Position numbers and translations under genes: made by a program. Positions 7,231-14,163 of a stretch of 42,998 nucleotides of DNA are shown in pieces. Under the pieces are notes generated by a model, which worked only from the letters and a program-made list of their open reading frames with translations, was not told the origin of the DNA and made no database searches. Position 1 is the first letter of the stretch. Each line of letters opens with the position of its first letter. The stretch is from a virus, in IMG/VR virus record IMGVR_UViG_3300047408_000117, positions 1 to 42,998 of that record; one strand, given 5' to 3'.

Positions 7231-8651
7231 CGGTTCGCGGTTTTCTCACACGTGTTGCGGGCCAGCTCACCGGCAAAGCCGCCGAGGGCGACTATCGGGC
7301 TGGCCCGTACTATCTGCCGGTGACCGGCGGTTGGTTGCCCGACGGCTCACCGGATAATTGGTGGCAGCTCGGCATCAACCCGACCAGCGGCGGCCAAGGC
7401 GCGATGGTCGAGGCTTGCGTGTCGGCCTATTCGCAAACCGTGGCGATGTGCCCGGGCGATCATTGGCGATTGCAGGACAACGGCGGACGCGAGCGGGTCA
7501 CGACCTCGGCGCTGTCGCGGATATTGCGGCGGCCCAACGACTATCAATCGATCTCGGATTTTCTATTGAACGCGACGCGCGGGCTGTACCTGACCGGCAA
7601 CGCTTATGCGCTGGCGCTGCGCAACGACCGCTATGAGATCGATGAGCTGCATTTGATGAATCCCGATTTGAGCTATCCGCGCGTCGCCTATGATGGCGAA
7701 ATTTTCTATGCGCTCGGCGGCAACGATGTCCTGGCGCGCCGCCTCGGCTCGCTTGAACAATTGATCGTGCCGATGCGCGACGTGCTGCACATCCGCTTGC
7801 ATATCGTGCGCAGCCGGTTTCCGACTCCGCTGGTCGGCGAGTCGCCGATTGTCGCGGCTTATAACGACATCGCGGTGAGCGGGGCCATCGCGCAGCAACA
7901 GGCGCAATTCTATCGCAACGAGGCGCGCCCGAGCGCGGTGTTGTCGACCGATCTGGTGCTTGACAAGGATCAGGTCGACGCGCTGCGCGACAAATGGAAC
8001 GCGCAAAGCAAGGGGATGAACCGGGGCGGCACGCCGATCTTGACGGCGGGCCTCAAGGTGCAGCCTTGGGCGGTCGCGGGCAAGGACGCCGCCACCGCCG
8101 AAATGCTCAAGCTGTCGAACGAGGCGATTGCGCTGGCGTTCCGCATTCCGATGCCAATCCTTGGGCTCAATACCGGCGCGGTCAATTCGACCGAAAGCCT
8201 GATGCAGCAATGGAAAGCCTCGGGCTTGGGCTTTGCGCTCAATCACATCGAGGAAGCCCTCGGCTTGCTGTTCGATCTCAAGGGCCAGCCCGACGAATAC
8301 GTCGAACTTGATACGGCGGCGTTGCTGCGCTCGGCGTTCAAGGATCGCATCGAAGGGCTGGCGCGCGCGGTGCAGGGCGGCATCTATGCGCCCGACGAGG
8401 CGCGGGCGCTTGAGGGTTACGCCAAGGTGCCGGGCGGCTACGGCAAAGAGCCGCGCGTGCAGCAACAGGTCGTACCGCTGTCGGCGGCGGAAAACATACC
8501 GGCGGCACCGGGGCCCGGCGCACCGCCGCCCGCACCGCCGAGCGCCGCCAAGGCCGAGCAACCGAAACAACAGGGCTTGACCGATGCAGACCGAAATCGA
8601 ATCCGCCGCCAGATCAGAGCTGCACACCGAGTCAATCGGCTCGCTGGCTGA
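7227..8651 (+). CDS. Portal protein, HK97 gp3-like
   Basis: 474-residue portal vertex subunit through which DNA enters and leaves. Recognisable family features include the early VEACVSAYSQTVAMCP helix, LLNATRGLYLTGNAYAL, the HIRLHIVRSR strand region, the SNEAIALAFRIPMPILGL stretch and the helix ending LMQQWKASGLGFALNHIEEAL. The C-terminus is Pro/Ala-rich, as is common. The start overlaps the upstream stop by ATGA. Its last 68 bases overlap the next gene in another frame, an unusually long overlap for this compact operon. Confidence 0.88.
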   Translation: MTVRGFLTRVAGQLTGKAAEGDYRAGPYYLPVTGGWLPDGSPDNWWQLGINPTSGGQGAMVEACVSAYSQTVAMCPGDHWRLQDNGGRERVTTSALSRILRRPNDYQSISDFLLNATRGLYLTGNAYALALRNDRYEIDELHLMNPDLSYPRVAYDGEIFYALGGNDVLARRLGSLEQLIVPMRDVLHIRLHIVRSRFPTPLVGESPIVAAYNDIAVSGAIAQQQAQFYRNEARPSAVLSTDLVLDKDQVDALRDKWNAQSKGMNRGGTPILTAGLKVQPWAVAGKDAATAEMLKLSNEAIALAFRIPMPILGLNTGAVNSTESLMQQWKASGLGFALNHIEEALGLLFDLKGQPDEYVELDTAALLRSAFKDRIEGLARAVQGGIYAPDEARALEGYAKVPGGYGKEPRVQQQVVPLSAAENIPAAPGPGAPPPAPPSAAKAEQPKQQGLTDADRNRIRRQIRAAHRVNRLAG

Positions 8652-9348
8652 TCTGGTCGTCGAGGAAATCGCGGCGGCGGCGGGTCAGGCCGAGCGCGAG
8701 CGCGATCTGTTGCTCGGCAAAAAGCTCGCCGAGCATGAGTTGCGTTTGATGCAGCTCGAAACCGCCATCCGCAACCGGCTGGCCGAGCTGCGCGATGGCG
8801 AGAAAGGTGAACGCGGTGAAAAAGGCGAGCAAGGCGAAAAAGGCGAGGCGGGCCAAGCTGGCGCGCCGGGCGCGAAAGGCGATCAAGGTGATCAAGGCAA
8901 TCCGGGCGAAAAGGGCGAAGCGATCACCGGGCCCGCTGGCCGCGACGGAATAGACGGCAAGGACGGCGCACCGGGCGAGCGCGGCGAGCGCGGGTTGCCC
9001 GGCGAGCCCGGCGTCGATGGCCGTTCGTTCAATATGCGAAAGACCTACGATCCAGCGGAAAAGTATTTCCAAAACGACGTGGTGACGCTCAATGCGACTT
9101 GGTTTGTCGCCCGCAAGGACGATCCGGGCACGTGCCCCGGTGCCGATTGGAAGGCCGGGCCGGTTGGTAAGACCGGGCCAAAGGGCGAGCCCGGCGCGCC
9201 CGGCGAACCGGGCAAAGTGCGCGACGTGGTGTCGTGGGATGTCGACCGCAAGCGGTTTCAAGCGGTGCCGATTCTGAGCGATGGCAGCAAGGGCCCGCCG
9301 CTCAATCTGCGTCCGCTGTTTGAACAATTCCAGGCCGAGGTCGGCTGA
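8584..9348 (+). CDS. Collagen-like virion protein with carbohydrate-binding-like end
   Basis: 254 residues in three parts. Residues 1-72 are an Ala/Glu/Arg-rich helix suitable for trimerisation. About 73-150 are uninterrupted Gly-X-Y triplets dominated by GEKGE/GERGE/GAPG, with one interruption (EAITGP). About 153-195 read YDPAEKYFQNDVVTLNATW...CPGADW, resembling a chitin/carbohydrate-binding module (Y..GD.V...G..W.a....P...W). More Gly-X-Y triplets and a short beta tail follow. Its place between portal and connector points to a head-fibre or decoration protein. Its start overlaps the portal gene by 68 bases. Confidence 0.65.
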   Translation: MQTEIESAARSELHTESIGSLADLVVEEIAAAAGQAERERDLLLGKKLAEHELRLMQLETAIRNRLAELRDGEKGERGEKGEQGEKGEAGQAGAPGAKGDQGDQGNPGEKGEAITGPAGRDGIDGKDGAPGERGERGLPGEPGVDGRSFNMRKTYDPAEKYFQNDVVTLNATWFVARKDDPGTCPGADWKAGPVGKTGPKGEPGAPGEPGKVRDVVSWDVDRKRFQAVPILSDGSKGPPLNLRPLFEQFQAEVG

Positions 9349-9989
9349 TGCAATCGACCATCGTCGTCACCGTACCGGCGACATCGATCGATCTGATCAA
9401 GCTCGACGAGCTCAAACGCGCGCTCAACCTGACCAGCACGACACAAGACGAAATGCTGTCGGACCTGATCACGCGGGTGTCGGCAGAAATTGCGGCTTAC
9501 TGCAATAACCGGGTGTTCGGTTTCGAAACGGTGGTCGAGACGTTCACCGAGATTCCCGCCGACACGCGGCGGCTGTTCCTGGCGCGCTATCCGATTGCGG
9601 TCGATACCGGCATCACCTCGATCAATAACGGCGACGCCGCGCTGACCTATCCCGATGGCATCTTGCTGGATTCATTGTGGGGCAAGCTGACCTTGCCGAA
9701 CGGCAGCGGGTTCGTCGAGCAAACCGTGGTCAGCTATTCCGGCGGCTACAATCTGCCCGACGAGGCCCCGCCCGCGCTGAAACAGGCGGCGGTGATGCTG
9801 ATGCGGGAGGCTTACTATTCGACGATCCGAGGCGACGCCACGGTGCGGATGATCGCGCACAAGGAAAGCCGCATCATCTATTTCGATCCGAACGTGTTGG
9901 CAAAGGCCAGCGGCGGCGGCTCGCACGGCTCACCGGCACAGCGCGCCGCCGCCGACCTGTTGACGCATTTCACACGGTACGAGGCTTGA
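9348..9989 (+). CDS. Head-tail connector (gp6/gp8-like)
   Basis: 213 residues. The N-terminal segment SIDLITKLDELK-type helix followed by T.QDEMLSDLITRVSAEIAAYCNNRVF matches the phage gp6-like/phiE125 gp8 connector family (D..L..L...A...ie.ycnR.f). A C-terminal half with PPALKQAAVMLMREAYYS continues the similarity. This ring protein docks under the portal. The start (TGATG overlap with the collagen-like gene) is convincing. Confidence 0.7.
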   Translation: MQSTIVVTVPATSIDLIKLDELKRALNLTSTTQDEMLSDLITRVSAEIAAYCNNRVFGFETVVETFTEIPADTRRLFLARYPIAVDTGITSINNGDAALTYPDGILLDSLWGKLTLPNGSGFVEQTVVSYSGGYNLPDEAPPALKQAAVMLMREAYYSTIRGDATVRMIAHKESRIIYFDPNVLAKASGGGSHGSPAQRAAADLLTHFTRYEA

Positions 9990-10505
9990 ATGGCCGAGCG
10001 GGTGATCAATGTTTCGATCAGCCCGTCGACCGAACAGATCAAGGCATGGCTGACCAAGGCGCTGTTGAAGGACCTCGAGGGCAAGCATCCCGACGAGGTT
10101 GTTGTGTTGAAGGGTCAGCGCAAACGCTGGCGCAAAAAATACAGCGACGATGATCTCGTCAACATCGTCACCGCGCGCGACAGCGATGTTTGCAAGGCGT
10201 GCCTCGAAATGGCGCAACATAGCCCCTACCGCTACGGCGAAGCCAAAAAGCAATTGCCGCATCATCCCGGCTGTCGCTGCCAGATCGCCTCGCTGCACGT
10301 TCACGATGCGGGCTATCTGCGCCAGCCGACCTTCAAAAAGGTGCGGAAGTATCTGCGCGCCGCGCTCAAGGAATCGGTCAAACACCACGGCAAAAAGGTG
10401 CCGCAGCGTGGCGCGACGATCAAAGGTCTGCGCCGCAAGCGGCGGCGGTTTGTCGCGCCGAGCGGCTTTCGCTCGATCAGCCTCTATCGACGCAAGGGCA
10501 AATGA
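9990..10505 (+). CDS. Putative minor head protein with Mu gpF-like Cys motif
   Basis: 171 basic residues. The middle contains DVCKACLEMAQ and, about 30 residues on, HHPGCRCQI. A Cys-x2-Cys plus HPxCRC arrangement is characteristic of Mu gpF/SPP1 gp7-type head morphogenesis domains, here without the usual long N-terminal part. The C-terminus is very basic (KGLRRKRRRF). It is placed between the connector and head-tail joining proteins. It could be a reduced minor head protein or another virion protein; moderate certainty. Confidence 0.55.
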   Translation: MAERVINVSISPSTEQIKAWLTKALLKDLEGKHPDEVVVLKGQRKRWRKKYSDDDLVNIVTARDSDVCKACLEMAQHSPYRYGEAKKQLPHHPGCRCQIASLHVHDAGYLRQPTFKKVRKYLRAALKESVKHHGKKVPQRGATIKGLRRKRRRFVAPSGFRSISLYRRKGK

Positions 10506-10891
10506 TGCCGATTGATTTTTCCGATCAGCTCTATGTGCATACCCAAGACACCTACGGGCGCGCGATCTCGATCACGCCCGGCGTCAGCCAGCCCGGCGGG
10601 CCCGACTATGTGGCGCGCGGCATTCTCGACACCAAGGACATCGATGTTGTCGCGCTCGACGGCTCGATCATTTCCGAACAGCACACCATTTTGGACATCC
10701 GCGAGGCCGAGTTTGGCATCCTGCCGATGCAGGGCGATCAAGTCGCGATCCCGGGCGATAGCGGTCTGCCCGACGCCGGGCTGTGGGAAATCATCGACGT
10801 GGTGCGCAACGGCGGCGGCGAGACAACGCTGACGCTGCGCAAGGTGATGGCGGCAAGCAAGCCGTCGTTGAAATTGGTCAAGGCGAAATGA
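10502..10891 (+). CDS. Putative head-tail joining protein
   Basis: 129 residues, beta-rich, beginning MMPIDFSDQLYVHTQDTYGRAISITPGV and containing a GILDTKDIDVVALDGSIIS strand region. Position after the connector, before a tail-completion-type protein, is the usual position of stopper/joining proteins. No strong family signature is visible by eye. The start overlaps the previous stop (ATGA), and the stop overlaps the next start in the same manner. Confidence 0.5.
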   Translation: MMPIDFSDQLYVHTQDTYGRAISITPGVSQPGGPDYVARGILDTKDIDVVALDGSIISEQHTILDIREAEFGILPMQGDQVAIPGDSGLPDAGLWEIIDVVRNGGGETTLTLRKVMAASKPSLKLVKAK

Positions 10892-11526
10892 CGCAAACGC
10901 CCGCGCTGATCGCGCGCGATATGATGTTTGATCGCGTGTTTGCGATGCCGTTTTTTGCGGGCTTTACCTTTGCCAAGACCAAGGCGCTGCGCATTCAGGT
11001 CGACAATATCCCGTATTGCGGCGTCTATCTGATCAACGAGCTGTGGTTGCCGGAAGGCGATTCCAACGCGGGCGACATCCGGTTTAAGGACAGCGCGCGG
11101 ATCGGCTTTTCGGTGGTGGTGCTGGACAACGATTCCGAGGACGGCGAGGCGACACTCGATCAGGCGTTTCAAACAATCACCGAGGGTTTGCTGACCGACA
11201 CCACGCTGACCGGCTTCAATAATCAGATCCTGCAAGGCGTCACGCGCGGCGAGCGGCTGCACGTGTTTGGCTCGGTGGCGCTCGACAACGAAACGCCGTT
11301 GCTTGAAATGCAATTCGACATGACCGCCGATCTCGGCGTCGCAATCTTTAAGCCGGTGATCACCGACGACCTCGAACGAGTCCACGTGACGGCGCGTCCG
11401 ATCCAAAACCCGGATGCGCCGCCGGTCGAGATGCAATGGGAAATCGCAACACAACGCAAACGAGGCACCAATGGCAAAAATCAGGGTTACACCAAATCGC
11501 GACGATCTGCCGCCGCATCCGATTGA
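10888..11526 (+). CDS. Putative tail terminator/completion protein
   Basis: 212 residues. The region LRIQVDNIPYCGVYLINELW, a run of beta strands (IGFSVVVLDNDSE) and a helix (DQAFQTITEGLL) resemble proteins that close the tail tube at the neck. It lies immediately before the DUF2635 and sheath genes, where Mu-like phages keep gp37-type tail terminators. The start ATG overlaps the previous stop. Its 3' end overlaps the next gene by 56 bases. Confidence 0.5.
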   Translation: MTQTPALIARDMMFDRVFAMPFFAGFTFAKTKALRIQVDNIPYCGVYLINELWLPEGDSNAGDIRFKDSARIGFSVVVLDNDSEDGEATLDQAFQTITEGLLTDTTLTGFNNQILQGVTRGERLHVFGSVALDNETPLLEMQFDMTADLGVAIFKPVITDDLERVHVTARPIQNPDAPPVEMQWEIATQRKRGTNGKNQGYTKSRRSAAASD

Positions 11527-11677
11527 CGGCAAGCTGCCGCCCGACGGCGGGCTTTGGACCGCCGATCAATACACGTTCCGGCTGATCCGCGACGGCGACA
11601 TTGCCGAGGTGGTCGAGCCGGAAGCCAAGGCCGCGCCACCGCCGCCCGATCACGACAAAACGAAAAAACCACGCTGA
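11471..11677 (+). CDS. DUF2635 protein (Mu gp38-like)
   Basis: 68-residue protein with the family hallmarks: a basic hydrophobic start (MAKIRVTPNRD), LPPHPIDGKLPPDGG and the W...TYWxRRL-like TADQYTFRLIRDGDI. It ends in a Pro/Lys tail. In Mu and relatives a DUF2635 gene directly precedes the tail sheath, exactly as here. An AACAAACGAGG-type RBS lies upstream within the preceding gene. The function is unknown in the family. Confidence 0.7.
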   Translation: MAKIRVTPNRDDLPPHPIDGKLPPDGGLWTADQYTFRLIRDGDIAEVVEPEAKAAPPPPDHDKTKKPR

Positions 11678-11683
11678 CCAACC

Positions 11684-11711
11684 GGGCCGCATCGAGCGGC
11701 CCTTTTCTTTT
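11684..11711 (+). terminator. Intrinsic terminator upstream of tail sheath
   Basis: GGGCCGC-atcga-GCGGCCC is a perfect 7-bp G+C-rich stem followed by TTTTCTTTT. It lies in the only noncoding gap (11678-11733) between the DUF2635 and sheath genes inside the otherwise continuous late operon. Either the sheath and following genes have their own promoter, or late antitermination reads through it. Confidence 0.7.
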
Positions 11712-11733
11712 GCCCTAACCGACGGAGTCGCCA

Positions 11734-13254
11734 ATGCCGATCTCGTTCAACAACATTCCGCAAGGCTGGAAATTGCCGCTGATCTACATCGAGGTCGACC
11801 CGTCGCAAGCGGGCACGCCGACCTCGCAGAAATATGCCTTGCTGGTCGACTACAAGATCGCGAGTGGCTTGGCACCGCAGGACGTGCCGATAGCGTGCGG
11901 CTCGGTGGCCGACGCGCAAAGCTTGGCGGGGCTCGGCTCGCCGCTCGCCCGCATGTATGAGCGGTTTTTTCAGATCAACAAATCAACGCCCGTGCTGTTG
12001 CTGCCGATTGCCGAACCGGCGGCGGGCGTGGTCGCGACCGGCGCGATCACCATCACGGCGGGGCCAACACAATCCGGCACGCTGTCGCTTTATATTGCCG
12101 GGCAATCGGTCGACGTGAATGTCGCCGCTGGCGACACGCCGACCATCGTCGCAACCTCGATCAAGGCGGTGTGCGACACGCTGCCGTTGCCGGTGACGGC
12201 CACGGTGGCCGCTGGCGTGGTCACGCTGACCTCGAAATGGAAGGGCCAGACCGCCAACGACATCCGCGTCGACCTTAACGTGTTGGGCCCGAACGGCGGC
12301 GAGGTCACGCCCATCGGGCTGACGCTGACCCTGCCAGCCAACGGCACCTTGGCCGGGGGCACCGGCACGCCGGTTTGGACAAACGCCATCGCGGCGTTGG
12401 GCGACGAGCCTTATGAATATGTGGCGCTCGGGATGAACGACACCGGATCGCTGACCGCTTGGGAAACCGAATACGGGTTTTCCGATTCCGGTCGGTGGGG
12501 CTGGCTGCGCGAGTCCTACGGTCACGTCATGACGGCAAAGCGCGACACCTATGCCAACCTGTTTAGCTATGGCCCGACCAACAATTCGGGCGTGATGTCG
12601 ATCATCGCGTTTGAGCCGTCGTCACCGTCGCCGATCTATGAGTGGATCGCGGCTTATGCCGCCGAGGCCGCCAAGGCGCTATCGATTGACCCGGCCCGCC
12701 CGTTGCAAACCCTGACGCTCGACGGCGTGATGCCCGCGCCGAAAAATTTGCGCTTTAACAAGACGCAAACCAACGCGCTCGCTGGCATCGGGCTCGCGGT
12801 GCAGATGACCAACGCATCGGGTGTGCCGACCATCGCCCGCGAACAAACGACCTATCAGAAAAACACGCTCGGCCAAGCCGACAACGCCTATGAATTGATG
12901 ACGACGCTGGCAACGCTGGCCGAGCTGTTCCGGCGGATGCGGCAAGCCATCACCAACAAATATCCGCGCCACAAGCTCGCCAACAACGGCACGCGGTTCG
13001 GGCCCGGTCAGGCCATCGTCACGCCGAACATCATCAAGGCCGAGCTGGTCGCCGAGTATCGTCAGGACGAATATGACGGCCTCGTCGAGAACGGCGACGC
13101 TTTCAAAAAATTCCTGATCGTCGAGCGCGACGACACCGATCCGAACCGGGTCAATGTCCTGTATCCGCCCGATGTCGTGAATCAGCTCCGCATGTTTGCG
13201 GTGCTGGCGCAATTCCGTTTGCAGTACCCGGTGTTTGAAAACGTAGCGGCGTAG
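11734..13254 (+). CDS. Contractile tail sheath protein (Mu gpL-like)
   Basis: 506 residues, the expected length for the family. The beginning ISFNNIPQGWKLPLIYIEVDPSQAG is the classic Mu gpL start (IP..WR.PL.Y.EvD.SqA). A beta-rich insertion domain occupies about residues 95-210. The conserved C-terminal sheath core ends with TANIIKAELVAEYRQDEYDGLVEN-type and VNVLYPPDVVNQLRMFAVLAQFRLQ segments. A CGGAG RBS is 7 bases before the ATG. Presence of a sheath shows that the phage is a myovirus. Confidence 0.92.
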   Translation: MPISFNNIPQGWKLPLIYIEVDPSQAGTPTSQKYALLVDYKIASGLAPQDVPIACGSVADAQSLAGLGSPLARMYERFFQINKSTPVLLLPIAEPAAGVVATGAITITAGPTQSGTLSLYIAGQSVDVNVAAGDTPTIVATSIKAVCDTLPLPVTATVAAGVVTLTSKWKGQTANDIRVDLNVLGPNGGEVTPIGLTLTLPANGTLAGGTGTPVWTNAIAALGDEPYEYVALGMNDTGSLTAWETEYGFSDSGRWGWLRESYGHVMTAKRDTYANLFSYGPTNNSGVMSIIAFEPSSPSPIYEWIAAYAAEAAKALSIDPARPLQTLTLDGVMPAPKNLRFNKTQTNALAGIGLAVQMTNASGVPTIAREQTTYQKNTLGQADNAYELMTTLATLAELFRRMRQAITNKYPRHKLANNGTRFGPGQAIVTPNIIKAELVAEYRQDEYDGLVENGDAFKKFLIVERDDTDPNRVNVLYPPDVVNQLRMFAVLAQFRLQYPVFENVAA

Positions 13255-13301
13255 TCGCGACGTTCGCCTAACTCAACCTTTCATCATCAGGAGTCTTGAA
13301 C

Positions 13302-13673
13302 ATGGGCAACAGGTTTGCCGGTGTGGCGTATTGGTCTGCCGACGGTGCACAGCTCGCCGTTCGCGGAAATCTAGAGGTGATGCCGTCACGCTATGAGCGC
13401 ACCGGCATCGCCGGGCAGGATCGCGTGCACGGCTATTCCGAGCTGCCGGTGGTGCCCTACATCGCGGGCGATGTCTCGACCCTGGAAGGCACCAGCGTCG
13501 AGGACATCGACGCGATGACCGATACCACCATCACCGTCGAGGCCGCCAACGGCACGGTGTGGGTTTTGCGCAACGCATGGCGCGCCGAACGCTCGACCGT
13601 CAATCTGCGCGACGGCCAGTTTCACGTTCGCTTTGAGGGTATGAGCCTCGACGAGCTGGCGGCGGCGGCATAA
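13302..13673 (+). CDS. Tail tube protein (Mu gpM-like)
   Basis: 123 residues starting MGNRFAGVAYWSADG, with YERTGIAGQDRVHGYSE and a C-terminal GQFHVRFEGMS strand, typical of Mu gpM tail tubes. The ATG at 13302 is preferred over the in-frame TTG at 13296 because AGGAG lies 8 bases upstream of it. It follows the sheath by 47 bases and its stop overlaps the chaperone gene. Confidence 0.85.
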   Translation: MGNRFAGVAYWSADGAQLAVRGNLEVMPSRYERTGIAGQDRVHGYSELPVVPYIAGDVSTLEGTSVEDIDAMTDTTITVEAANGTVWVLRNAWRAERSTVNLRDGQFHVRFEGMSLDELAAAA

Positions 13674-14041
13674 TGGCAATCGCCGACATCAAGGCCCGCC
13701 AAGCGGCGGCCCCGCCGCTACCGGAGGAAAAGCCCAGCGCGCCATTGCCAGCCTATACGCTGGAATTGATGCGCCCGGTCGAGGCACACGGTCAACAGGT
13801 TGCAACGCTGGTGTTTCGCGAGCCGACGGGTCGCGATCTGTTGAACATCGGCAACCCGGTGATCTTTGATCCGATCTCGGACCCGCCAAAGATCATCCAC
13901 GATGAAAAGCGGATGAATGCGATGATGTCGGCGCTCGCTGGCGTGCCGCCGTCGTCGATCATGGCAATGTCGCCGCGCGATTGGATCACCGCCGCGTGGG
14001 GGCTGACGCCTTTTTTCGTGCCGGTGCCGGGCAAGATTTGA
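13673..14041 (+). CDS. Tail assembly chaperone, short form (Mu gp41-like)
   Basis: 122 residues with the chaperone-type pattern YTLELMRPVEAHGQQVATL...GRDLL and a segment DEKRMNAMMSALAGVPPSSI...MSPRDW, as in Mu gp41 and P2 gpE relatives. It binds and escorts the tape measure during tail assembly. The start overlaps the tube stop by one base. The zero-frame stop comes just after a slippery TTTTTTC, so this is the shorter of two predicted products. Confidence 0.8.
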   Translation: MAIADIKARQAAAPPLPEEKPSAPLPAYTLELMRPVEAHGQQVATLVFREPTGRDLLNIGNPVIFDPISDPPKIIHDEKRMNAMMSALAGVPPSSIMAMSPRDWITAAWGLTPFFVPVPGKI

Positions 14042-14160
14042 TCGGCGATTGCATCGGCCTCGCGTTGAATTTTCATTGCAGCCCGCTTGAGTTTGCCGAC
14101 CTCCCGATGTCGACCGTGCATGAGCTGATCCGCGAGCTGGTCGCGTTCAAGGACAAGTGA
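13673..14160 (+). CDS. Tail assembly chaperone, -1 frameshift long form
   Basis: Slippage by -1 at 14011-14017 joins the first 115 residues to a 47-residue extension in the overlapping frame, giving about 162 residues before TGA at 14158-14160. The extension (IGDCIGLALNFHCSPLEFAD then MSTVHELIRELVAF) looks like a real helical protein segment of the gp42/E' type. It has no start codon of its own near its beginning. It ends 3 bases before the first tape-measure gene, where the long form is found in P2, lambda and Mu-like phages. Confidence 0.7.
14011..14017 (+). promoter_or_regulatory. Programmed -1 frameshift heptamer TTTTTTC
   Basis: In zero frame the codons are CCT TTT TTC GTG, so the heptamer T TTT TTC fits X XXY YYZ. 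After slipping, the -1 frame stays open for 47 codons to the edge of the next gene. The site lies within the last tenth of the chaperone frame, as in other tailed phages. I did not find an obvious downstream pseudoknot. Confidence 0.7.
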
Positions 14161-14163
14161 CCG

